A stretch of 64,000 nt of DNA from positions 1,426,001 through 1,490,000 of the forward strand of contig CP021223.1 of NCBI GenBank assembly GCA_003999685.1. Direction: 5' to 3'. How positions within the stretch are numbered: position 1 is the first letter of the stretch; each line of letters begins with the position of its first letter. The DNA comes from Taiwanofungus camphoratus (taxonomy: Eukaryota > Basidiomycota > Agaricomycetes > Polyporales > Taiwanofungaceae). Of the stretch, positions 22,688 to 32,500 are shown piece by piece. A program made the translations under genes and the position numbers. The notes beneath the pieces were generated by a model. It made no database searches, had not been told where the DNA came from, and worked only from the letters and a program-made list of their open reading frames with translations.

Positions 22688-23574
22688 TCACGATCGTGCC
22701 TGGCTGCTTCTCCTCAATGGCCACCCCTGCTCATCCTCCAATGGAACTGGTGTTGTCAGCTTCAGGATCCCCTTTGGCTTGCAGGGTGTCCTGGGCAATG
22801 GGCGTGGCAGCAGGGAGGTGGTTGCTGGTCGCCGGACCAGCTTCTTCTCCTCATGGCGCTGCCCTCTCTCAACTGGGCTCATCCCCTCCATCTCAACATC
22901 TTCCTCAACCATCCCCTCCTCCTGGCTCGCACCATCCACCTTCACCCTCTGCGGCACCTTCACAGTTCTGCAGGACTTGCACGGTCCCACAACCTCTGGT
23001 CCCATCCTCACCTTCTTCCTTCTCTGGGTCTCCTCCTCCACCTCAACCTCCACTGATGTCTCCTGGGTCCTCTTGGCACCTGCAACAGCTGGGGAATTAA
23101 AAGAAGTCAGTGTAAGTCATGTAATCATCATGCAGCTACTCACCTTCTGCTTGCCACCAAGCATCATCTATACTCTCCTCCCCCACCTCTGACACAGCAC
23201 CCTCCGGCGCCTCTGAGTACCAGGGGTTGGCCTTGACTTCCGGATCGTCGGCTGATATGACCTCCAATCGCGCTGGCACCCCATGCTGAGTGGCATGCAC
23301 AAACTCGCCCACACTGCTTAGGATGATGGCGGGCACATATGGCCGCTCACCAGCAGTGGAGGCCGTGATGAGGAGGTTCTGGAGAGGACACTGAAATAAA
23401 TGTGTATATAGTTAGCATGTAATGAGATAGTGGAAAACGTACCAGCTTCTGCTTCAACTTTTCCTCAAACCAGGTCCAGCACAAATGGTTGGGGCCAGAC
23501 AAGTGAGAGAGGGCCAGACGCACCTGGTTTGCCATCAGATAGAGGCTTTCTTGCACAGACAGAGTAGAGGACAT
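22688..23574 (-). CDS. spliced hypothetical protein (259 aa as modelled), host-type
   Basis: Three exons with consensus splice sites: 23574-23443, 23390-23144 and 23088-22688. The introns are 23391-23442 (52 bp, gtacgt..tttcag) and 23089-23143 (55 bp, gtgagt..ccccag). The joined frame is 780 nt, starts MSSTLSVQESLYLM and ends at a stop at 22688. It holds an N-terminal helical part, a middle part VPAIILSSVGEF, an acidic EEESIDDAWW-like stretch, a Glu-rich segment EVEVEEETQRRKKVRM and one CKSC pair. Family unknown. The layout (short exons, acidic middle, Cys pairs) parallels the antisense gene of element B. Neighbour: a divergent plus-strand gene starts 245 bp away at 23819. The original protein may have continued into the Cys exon at 22130-22545. 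Confidence 0.6.
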
Positions 23575-24749
23575 ATTTAAAGCAGGTTTCGATAATGAAA
23601 TGCAGCTAGAAACACATGGATTGTCATAATGGTGGTGTCAACGACCAATGGATGAATGATGGCAAAAAAGATCGTGAGATGATCATGTGATTGGCGTGTT
23701 CAGACACATCACATGACCAAAACTTACTGATGCCTGCCTGATTCCTTATGTTCAATTCCAGCTCTGTTTCCGTGCTGATCTTGAGCTTCAAATTTATCAT
23801 TTCTGTGACCCATCTACAATGTTGAGCACATCCAAGAGTGAGTGCTTTCAATATTCTTCTATTTGTGATACCAATGGCCCTGTTACAGACACTCAATCCA
23901 AGGGAAAGGACACCACTAGGCCTTCTCAGCCTTTGCAGGCACCCACCATCTCTCCCTCCTCATCTGATCAGCCCAGTGAGCACCAGAGAACAGGGCAGGA
24001 TCTCTCCATGTGGAATTTGCCTCCACCAACCCCCAGAAGGGTGGCCTTAGAGATGGCCAGAGAAGGAACAGAAGGAGGGAGAGGCCAGGGAGGAAGGGAA
24101 GGGAGTAGGAGGGGCCCCTCACAGTCAGTCAATCCCAGTACTGCTTCCTCCAGACAGTCCCCTGGGATCTCATCCCGACCTCTGGAGTAGACCGTGCTTC
24201 CCTCTCCCCTCCCATCACCAGTCACCCAGCATCCATCCTGAGACACATCTGGACTGCTGGACTGGACACAGCTTCCTCCTCCATCTCTCCCATCGGCAGG
24301 CCACTCATTGATGGCACAGGCAGGGCCCTCACCCTCAACATCAGCTGGCCGGTCAGCCCAGCTGTCATCTCAACTGCCCGACTAGATGATGCTGCCATCA
24401 CCGCTGGCTTCCTCTGCAAGTAGATCTCAGCCTCCTCCATTTGAACAGCCAGAGTGGACAACTCTACCACTGTCACCCCCATCCTAGTCAGGCCCATTGG
24501 CCCAGGCTGCATCACAAGTGCCGGAGTGGATCCAGCTGCCTCCCCCCCCTCGGGCATTGGCCAGACCATCACGGGGTGCAGCATCAGTGGGTCGTGCACT
24601 GGTGCCATCGGGAAGCACAAGAGAAGCGGCACCATTCTCTGGTGTTGTGGGGCTGTCAGGAGCAGGTGGACCAGCATCGGGGCATGCAACAGTGCCACCA
24701 GGCTCAAGCACAGTGCTGTCAGATTGTGGTTTGGCACCGACAGGTCCTA

Positions 24750-24965
24750 GCATGGCACCATCAGGTTGTGGTTTGATGCCATCAGGTCGTGGCACGGCAC
24801 TGTCAGGTCATGGCTCAGCACTGTCAGGTCATGGCTCAGCACTGTCAGGTCATGGCTTGGTGCCATCAGGTCGTGGCTCGGTGCTGTTGGGTCATGGCTC
24901 AGCACTGTTGGATCCCAGCACAGCACCGTCAGGTCATGGTTCGGCACTGTCAGGTCATCCAGTGA
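24750..24965 (+). repeat. 21-bp coding minisatellite
   Basis: About ten imperfect tandem units of 21 bp (tcaggtcatggctcagcactg type), encoding a heptapeptide SGHGSAL with variants. Because 21 is a multiple of three, several frames stay open on both strands, which explains the many overlapping frames here. Confidence 0.85.
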
Positions 24966-25418
24966 TGCCGTTGGGGGTGGGCATGGCATTTGCAGCCACA
25001 AGCACATCTGCAGCAGGGAGTGGGACAACCCCCTTCATGTATGATGATGACGTGGAGGTCATCCCTCTCACTGAAAATGTGAAGAAGTATTGTGAGTCCT
25101 GTCCCATTCCTTCTGGGTGCTTGGTGTCCACCATCTATGGCACCATCATTGACATCAAAAGACCCACCAAGCCCCACCCTGACCTCACCCCCTTTAAGAA
25201 GTGGAGGCATGACCTCTTTGGCCCCAGAGGGAGATGATGGCCATCAGGTGTCAGGAGTTCTTTGCTGATGAGGAGTTTGTGGCAGTGGGATTGAGCCCCA
25301 GCCAGAGGAGATTGCCTCTCCCTCCTCCATCCTCCTCTTCTGATAGTGGCTTTTCTGGGGATGGATCTGGCAGTGAGGGACAGAGCTCTGGAGGGGGATT
25401 GCAGTATGAGACAGATAG

Positions 25419-25490
25419 TGATGAGGATGATGATGATGATGATGATGAGGAGGAGGAGGAGGAGGAAGAGGAGGAGGAAGATGAGGAGGG
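25419..25490 (+). repeat. GAT/GAG triplet run encoding an Asp/Glu tract
   Basis: A triplet repeat giving roughly seven Asp followed by about eleven Glu in the plus-strand gene. Acidic tracts like this are common in nuclear proteins. No further function can be inferred. Confidence 0.85.
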
Positions 25491-26119
25491 GCAGGGCCAG
25501 GGGCAAGGGCAGGGGGATGTTATAGAGCTCAGCTCTGATGCTGGGCAGCATGGAGATCAGATGGAGGTGGATGAGGGCCAGGCTCAGGTAGGTAAGTTCT
25601 TTTTCCCCTTTTCCATGGTTCTAATAGTACATGGGCATGCACAGGCACAATTTTCAGCAGGGGGACAAGCTCAAGGGCCAGACCCCAGTGATGATGGTGA
25701 GTTCTCAATCATGGTTCTCTCATCCAACTCCTGCCTTTGTGTTCACTCATGGTTTATGTAGAATCTGTTTTTTCAGCAGACTTGCTGAGATGGGCTGATG
25801 AGCACACTGAGACCCAAGCTGCTGCTCAGTTGGTATATGCTTATCAGCATCTCAGGGTGGAGCAGGTCAAATCTGCTGATTCTTTGCAAAGGCTGACTGA
25901 CATGAGGGACTTCAATGCCTTGGGGGTGGATTCTGTAGCACATGTACTAGAAAGGTACAAAATGTAACCATATCTACATTCCTGTTCTTGGAACTTCATG
26001 TATATCTGAACATGGCTGTAATTTATCAAAGCTTTACCCAACAGTGAGGCCTTCATTTAGGCATCAGACTTGACCTGGCTGCTGCAAGGGCCAGAGGGCA
26101 TCCCTGAAAATGAGGAATG

Positions 26120-26360
26120 GCCAGCTGACCCATTGCAATGTGATGGGTCCATCGCTGGTCGACCCGTTGCAACGGGATGGGTCCATCGCTGGCCGACCCA
26201 TTGCAACGGGTAGGTTTTATCCTCGGCCAACCTGTTGCAATGGGATGGTCCCATCGCTGGCTGACCTGTTGCAACGGGGCTTGTTTCAATGGTTGGCCGA
26301 TGTCGGACAGCCCATTCACAACGGGCCAAACTCAGCATTTATTGGCCCGTTGCAATGGGG
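26120..26360. repeat. palindromic 34-bp minisatellite (first array)
   Basis: Five to six tandem units of 34 bp. Each has a core close to CCCGTTGCAACGGG, a perfect 14-bp palindrome, followed by atgggtccatcgctggc. The array ends in a unique tail (cattcacaacgggccaaac, then ggcccgttgcaatgggg) that recurs at 38065-38117 after the second array. Confidence 0.85.
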
Positions 26361-26484
26361 TTTTTCACTGAATGGGCTCAAGGCCCTTTCTGAGTCACAG
26401 AAGTCTTGGGCCTCATCTCCTATCAGCTAAAATTCTCTGAATCATGATGGATACATCCTGTCTTTCATGCCACTCTCCTCTCAC

Positions 26485-27037
26485 TGATACAAGCTGGTAT
26501 CAAGGACTGTGAAGCCTCAAACATGAGGGCCTGACTATGGGATAGAGTAGCAAGAACTTAAGGACAATCTGTTGTCTGTAGAGCGTAAAGTCAATAGACA
26601 TCGAGCAAGTACTCAGATATGAAGCGAGAGGTCACAAGATACAAGTATAGGATTGCTAGTGAACTAGCTACCTGGTAACCAGATTGAACTTAAGGTCTGA
26701 CCTACAAAGTACAGGGCCTCATATATGTATTCTACTCTGCACATGGACCATGGCATGTGATCTAAGAAGCAGCATGAGTAAGTGTAAGTAAAACGATATG
26801 AGTCATCAGACCATATTAGCAATACGTATGCGTAAGACAAAATGTGTGAGTGAGGCCTGATATGAGTCAAAGTCTATAAGTAAGCAGAGCCCATCCAGGG
26901 CCCATACAGTAAACAGTCATGAGTCAATGGACTGTGTGAAGAAGCTGGACCTATCCGAGGCCCATTCAATAAGTGAAAGGTCATGGGACCGATTCAAGGT
27001 CTGACTGATAAAATATGAGAGAAAAGAAATTGTATCA
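26485..27037 (-). repeat. solo LTR of chromovirus C family (old)
   Basis: A reverse copy of the C LTR, from tgatacaagctggtatcaa to aagaaattgtatca. It is clearly diverged from the 564-bp LTRs of C1 and C2 and is CpG-poor. The flanks ctcac and ctttc match at three of five bases, so a target duplication is only suggested. It sits just before the chromodomain scrap of relic D. Confidence 0.85.
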
Positions 27038-27440
27038 CTTTCCATATTCAGAAACAAAGACCCGTGGGCCTGTCTACACAAGGCCACCCTCAGAACTTAT
27101 CAAAGGAGAAGATAACTATGAAGTAGAAGCCATCATTAGACATCAGGAGAACTTACAGAGAAATCATGGTGAGTACAGGGTCAGGTGGAAGGGCTACTCA
27201 TCAGCTGATAACTCATGAGAACCAGAAACCAATTTAACCAGAACTGCAGATGAGACCCTGGAAGCATATAAGCAGAGGAAGAACCTGAGCTAAGTCAATT
27301 TGCAACCTCATCCCCTCAAACTACTACTTGCAATGCCTTGCCAGTCCAACCAAGCTGCCCACACCTGGGCTTGAGCAAACACTCAAGCCTTCAGAGATAG
27401 TTGAAGGGCAACCCACACCTCCATCTCAGGATCCTCCCCC
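27038..27440 (+). mobile_element. Ty3 relic D, left piece: chromodomain end of pol
   Basis: Encodes the recognisable end of a chromovirus pol (EDNYEVEAIIRHQEN, then EYRVRWKGYSSAD), followed by a ~140 bp non-coding tail. It is related to C but distinct and broken. It continues after the C1 insertion at 34537. Confidence 0.85.
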
Positions 27441-28004
27441 TGATACAATTTCTTTCATCGCATATCTTATCGGTCGGACCTCGGATCGGTCCCGTGACCT
27501 TTCGCTTCTAGGACGGGCCTCGGGTAGGCCCAGCTTCTTCGCGCAGCATCTTGACTCATTGCTGCTTACGGTACGGGCCCCGGACGGGCCCCGGTTACTC
27601 ATGGACTCTGACTCATATCGGGCCCCACTTACACATTCCGTCTTACGCTTACTGATTGCTAATACGGCCCGATGACTCATATCGTCTTACTTACGCTTAC
27701 TCATGCTTACTCATGCTGATTCGTAGACCACGTGCCATGGTCCGTGCGCAGGGTAGAATACGTATATAAGGCCCTGTAGTTTGTAGGTCGAACCCTAAGT
27801 TCGATCTGGTTACCAAGTAGCTAGTTATCACTAGCAATCTTATACTCGTATCTTGCGACCTCTCGCTTCGTACCTGAGTACTCGCTCGACTCTATCGACT
27901 TCGCCCAGGAGGACATACGCAGTGTCCATAAAGCCTCACTACTATCTCTAGTAGCCAGGTCCTCACGTTCGAGGCTTTCCGGTCGTTGATACCAGCTTGT
28001 ATCA
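27441..28004 (+). repeat. 5' LTR of C1
   Basis: 564 bp, TGATACAA..TTGTATCA. A tatataaggc box at about 27764 predicts a transcript start near 27790-27796. The word taagttcgatct at 27796-27807 is complementary to the primer-binding site after the LTR. Confidence 0.95.
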
Positions 28005-28006
28005 AA

Positions 28007-28018
28007 AGATCGAACTTA
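28007..28018 (+). other. self-complementary primer-binding site of C1
   Basis: Two bases after the 5' LTR lies agatcgaactta, the exact 12-nt complement of taagttcgatct at 27796-27807, where the transcript should begin. The same pair exists in C2 (57142-57153 with 56931-56942). In Tf1-type elements the RNA 5' end folds onto such a site and primes reverse transcription without a tRNA. Confidence 0.7.
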
Positions 28019-28105
28019 CGCTAAGTCGCCCCTAGTCTTATCTAGTAGGGCTAACCGTTAGACACCACGTCTACCATCGAGACAGTCGACCCCACCGCTT
28101 GGGGA

Positions 28106-29428
28106 TTGCCGACTCAAGTAAACGACGCGCCGCTTCTGTACGATCGTCTCCGTTGGACTTTCGTTGACCAGAACCTCGATCCGATCTACCCGAACTCTCC
28201 ACTTGCGTGGGCAGGGACAATTTCGAATCGACGAGCACAGGAGAAATTAGCCTCCTACTTCAGACGTAACCCTCCGCCAGACGGAAGAGACCCAGCTGGT
28301 TTCTTTCCTGCGTCGATACCTTCGACACCGCAAATAGCCACCCCGACCACTCCCACATTCCCATCACTCCCTTCCACACCCGTAACACCCACAACCCCTA
28401 CCACGATGGCTACTATCGCAACAATGACCAGGGCGGAGCTCGAGGCGCTCATAGCGCACCTTTCGGCGCAACAACAACAGGGGAGTCGACCCCTTAAGCT
28501 CGACATTCCTGCACCAGAGCCGTTCACTGGGCAAGGAGAAGATCTGGAGCGTTTCCTCCAGCGGGTGGAGCACTACCTCACTGCCACCAACAATCAAGGG
28601 TTAAGCGATGATGCAAAGATCGCTTACACAGTCGCTCTCATGAAAGGAGGGCAGGACGCACGTATCTGGCGCGATACGTTTTACGAACGGGCCGCGGGAG
28701 GGCATGCTCCCTACGCTAGCTGGGACGTATTCAAGGCGAGCTTGCGACTCGCGTTCCCCGAGCACGAAGGAGTCCAGCGGGCTCACCAGGTGCTAATGGA
28801 GTTGCCGGCCAAGCAACTAAACAAGAAGACCAGGGTCAGTACAAAGATGTACGTGGAAAGGTTCCGACTCCTGGCAGAGAAGGCCAAGTTAAAGGACGCC
28901 GTCGTGGGCCTCCAAGGCCAACGCACCGAGAACGATTACCCCACGCTGAGGGCGATCTTCATCAAAGGTCTGGACCGCCAGATCTACACGACACTCGCAG
29001 GCCGCACCAATACGGAACGACCCAACTCCATGGAAAAATGGTACGCCGACGTTCTTCACCTCGACGCCGTCTACAGAGGGATCGACCAAACCCTCTCCGC
29101 TACCACCGACATCGACTACGGCGAACCCATGGAAGTGGACGCACTCGTTACCCCGCGCCCCACACCTTTCACCAAGAAGTGGGAGGACGGATGCAACCTT
29201 ACTGAGAGGGAGAGGAAGTACCACATGGACAACCGTCTATGTTTCCACTGCCACAAGGGAGGGCACGCGGCGCGCAGATGTCCGAAGAAGACGGTCAGAA
29301 CTGGCCAAAGAAGTACCTCGAAAGAACCCGAGGTGCGATCCCCCATGGATTTCCGCTCGTACATCAAGACGCTCTCATCAGATGAGAAAAGAGCGATGTT
29401 CGAGGAGTTAGGAACGGAGGATTTTTAA
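28106..29428 (+). CDS. C1 Gag
   Basis: 440 residues. The N-terminal ~95 residues are Pro/Thr-rich (ATPTTPTFPSLPSTP). A capsid-like middle carries PEPFTGQGEDLERFLQRVEHY (~135-155) and the typical Ty3 Gag run LAFPEHEG to VERFRLLAEKA. One CCHC knuckle CFHCHKGGHAARRC lies near residue 380, followed by a basic patch. This is the structural protein of the particle. The stop lies in gatttttaaagg, and the pol frame is already open there in the -1 frame. That fits the -1 frameshift known for many Ty3 elements, although the slippery site was not tested. The Gag of C2 is nearly the same (439 residues). Confidence 0.93.
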   Translation: MPTQVNDAPLLYDRLRWTFVDQNLDPIYPNSPLAWAGTISNRRAQEKLASYFRRNPPPDGRDPAGFFPASIPSTPQIATPTTPTFPSLPSTPVTPTTPTTMATIATMTRAELEALIAHLSAQQQQGSRPLKLDIPAPEPFTGQGEDLERFLQRVEHYLTATNNQGLSDDAKIAYTVALMKGGQDARIWRDTFYERAAGGHAPYASWDVFKASLRLAFPEHEGVQRAHQVLMELPAKQLNKKTRVSTKMYVERFRLLAEKAKLKDAVVGLQGQRTENDYPTLRAIFIKGLDRQIYTTLAGRTNTERPNSMEKWYADVLHLDAVYRGIDQTLSATTDIDYGEPMEVDALVTPRPTPFTKKWEDGCNLTERERKYHMDNRLCFHCHKGGHAARRCPKKTVRTGQRSTSKEPEVRSPMDFRSYIKTLSSDEKRAMFEELGTEDF

Positions 29429-29511
29429 AGGGGCAGGGTGAGCCGACGCAACCACTGCCCGTATCCATTTCACTGTCCCGTGTTGTACTTGTAGTCCGGA
29501 ATGACAGAGCT

Positions 29512-32500
29512 TTGCACATTCCGATTACTGTGGGACGAAAAGCCGTCGAAGCCCGCGCCTTTATCGATAGTGGCGCATCGGGAATATTCGTGCATCCACG
29601 ATTTGTTAAAGAACACAAGTTACGAACTGAGGCGCTACCACGCCCAATACCGGTGTTCAACGTGGACGGCACTGCCAACAAGCAAGCGCTCATTAACAGA
29701 CGAGCCTTGCTATCGTACAAAATTGGGAACGAGCCCCGATTTGTCAAAGCATACGTGGCCAGTATAGGAAACGAAGACGTCATCTTCGGACATACATGGC
29801 TCAAACTCGAGAACCCCAGTATCGACTGGAAAGGGGGTCGTGTGGAACTGAAACACCGCATGAACCTACAGGAATCTCGAGAGTGGAAGAAGGGGATCAT
29901 CGCGCAACGAGTAGCGCGACTGGAGCTGAAGAAACTAGCTGAACGAGAACAGGAAGAAGCCCTGGATCCCGTGCTAGACTATGAGGTAGACTGGTCAGCA
30001 CCCCCTTGTCCACAGGTAGCGGCCTTCCTCGCCGAACGAGACAAACGCCTCAAGCAACGATGGCAGCCCACCATTGAGGAGGTAGAGGACGAAGGAGACT
30101 TCGAGGTGATCGACACCATGTCTCCTGTCTTGCCGACGACAGACATGCCTAGGCAGACAGCACGCCGCGACATCCCAGTCGCACCCCCGGTAGAAGAATC
30201 GGTCAACGGTATCACACTGGATCAGGCGATGGAAACGATCGACGACGATGAACTAGTCATAGCGTTCATCGAGGGAGACGATCGGATCACGACATATGGA
30301 CGAAACTCGTACCCAGCGTATCGAGACGCACCCCTTACGGAGGAGAAATACCCTCTCGACGGAACCTATCGTCGTCTAGAAAACGGTCTTATCTGGCAGG
30401 TCAAACACGACATCGGTCGACTCACCACATCTACGGAACTCACAATCAAGGAACACGCCAAGAAGGAGGAGAAACCGGTCACGGAACTCGTTCCTGAGTA
30501 CCTCCACGACCTCCTCCCGGTGTTCGACAAAGCCAAAGCAGCGAGACTTCCACGGCACTCGGAGTTCGACCACGAGATAAATCTAAAGCCGGATTACAAG
30601 AACTTCAAGCAGTCGACGTATTCGCTCAATCGGGATCAACGAGCGGAGCTAGACAAGTTCCTCGAAGAAAATACGGAGAAGGGATACATCCGACCGTCCA
30701 AATCGCCACTCGCAAGTCCATTCTTCTTCGTGGATAAGAAGGATGGCGGATACCGACCTTGCCAGGACTATAGGGAACTCAACGAGGGAACGATCAAAGA
30801 CAGATACCCTCTTCCCCTCGTAACGGAGCTTCTGGAACGCCTCAATAACGCCACGATCTTCACGAAGATGGACCTTCGTCAGGGATACAACAACCTTCGC
30901 ATCAAGGAAGGCGACGAATGGAAAGCGGCTTTCGGTGTTCCAGCAGCAGGGGAAGGACCTCCCTCGTTCTACGAACCCCTGGTAATGTTCTTCGGGATGT
31001 GCAACTCACCGGCGACGTTCCAACGAATGATGAACACGGTCTTCGCAGACATGCTCAAGGAAGGATGGTTGGCAATCTATATGGACGACATCCTTATCTA
31101 CTCGACAGACCCCGAGGAGCATAAGAAGCGAACACGGCGAGTTCTCGAAAGACTTCGAGATACCGACCTGTATCTCAAACCGGAGAAATGCAAATTCGAC
31201 GTGCAAGAAGTCGAATTCTTAGGCATGATCATCAGACCCGGACAACTCGCCATGGACCCAGTCAAGGTAGCCGGCATCAAGGATTGGCCGATACCTAAGA
31301 ACCTCAGGGAGGTTAGGTCGTTCGTCGGCTTTGGGAATTTCTACCGCCGGTTCATACATCGGTTCTCGCATCTGGCCCAGCCACTGGTCTCGCTTACGCG
31401 AAAGGACGTCAAATGGCACTGGGACGATGAACAACAGGAAGCATTCGAGGCACTAAAGAAAGCCTTCCTGGAACAACCGGTTTTGCAGATGCCGGACCCA
31501 GAGAAACCGTTCGCGTTGGAAACAGATGCATCCAAGTTCGCCACGGGCGCCGTCCTCAGGCAAAAGGACGACAACGGCGATTGGCATCCGTGCGGTTATA
31601 TCTCCCAAAGCATGACGCCCGCGGAGCGAAATTACGATGTCTTCGACCGGGAACTCATGGGCGTCATGAGGGGACTCAACGAATGGAGTCACCTTCTCAT
31701 CGGAAGTCCGTACCCAGTCACGATCTATAGCGACCACAAGAATCTGACGTACTGGAAAACGGCACGGAATCTGAATCGGAGACAAGCACGATGGGCTCTT
31801 CGCTTGTCCGAATTCGATTACAGGTTAATTCACGTCCCGGGCACGCAAATGGTGCAAAGTGACGCGCTCTCCCGACGCCCCGACCACGACGACGGTTCAT
31901 CAGACAACCAGAATGTAACCGTCCTACCAGACAAGGTATGGGCAGCAGCAATCGACACGAGTCTAAGGGCTTCCATCACGGAAGCATGCGTAAATGACTC
32001 GGTGTATACGGAAGGGATGCGCAATGCACGAAACGGCTCAAACGACCATTGGACAATTCGAGACGGAGACCTCCTCTACGATAATCGGGTGTATATTCCC
32101 CTGGACGAGGATCTACGACGACAAACGGTCTCGAATTACCACGACCTCCCCTCCGCCGGCCACCCTGGAATTCAGAAGACCCTCTCGTCTATTCGACGAG
32201 ACTACTGGTGGCCTGGAATGGCTGACTTCGTCACGCGATACGTCAAAGGTTGCGGCACTTGCCAGCAAATGAAAGTTAACACGCACCCCACCCGACCAGC
32301 CCTACTCCCGATCAAATCCGCGCAGCACGCCACTCCGTTCAGTACATTCTGCTGCGATTTCATTACGGATTTGCCGACTTCGGAGGACTACGATTCAATA
32401 TTGGTCGTTGTGGACCACGACCTTACGAAGGGGGTAATTTTCATTCCATGCAACAAGACGATTGACGCATCAGGAACAGCTGAGGCATTATATCGCGAGG

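Larger units (their letters stand above)
23819..25967 (+). pseudogene. decayed spliced gene: Pro/Ser-rich, heptad-repeat, acidic protein
   Basis: Divergent partner of the 22.7-23.6 kb gene. Exon 1 (23819-23837) and a 51-bp intron (23838-23888, gtgagt..ttacag) lead into a Pro/Ser-rich frame. The same frame runs to 25237 but is broken by several stops (24188, about 24238, 24383 and 24485), so the gene looks dead. The middle holds a seven-residue repeat (SGHGSAL type, 24750-24965). A conserved-looking block follows, with VKKYCESCPIPSGCLVSTI (CxxC) and PHPDLTPFKKWRHDLF. The reading frame then shifts near 25230 to one coding a D/E run (25419-25490). Two further introns are likely (25588 or 25592 to 25644; 25697-25761) before ADLLRWADEHTETQAAAQL and a stop at 25967. 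Function unknown. Confidence 0.5.

Noticed and set aside
22298-23100. Several plus-strand Ser/Pro-rich frames over the 22.7-23.6 kb gene
   Set aside because: Antisense to a spliced gene with consensus introns; low-complexity composition explains the open frames.
24222-25028. Long minus-strand frames opposite the heptad repeat gene
   Set aside because: They arise because a 21-bp repeat keeps all frames open; no domain, intron or start context supports them.
26057-26338. 93- and 88-residue minus-strand frames and plus-strand frames of ~106 residues in the 26-kb array
   Set aside because: They are translations of the 34-bp minisatellite without any domain.
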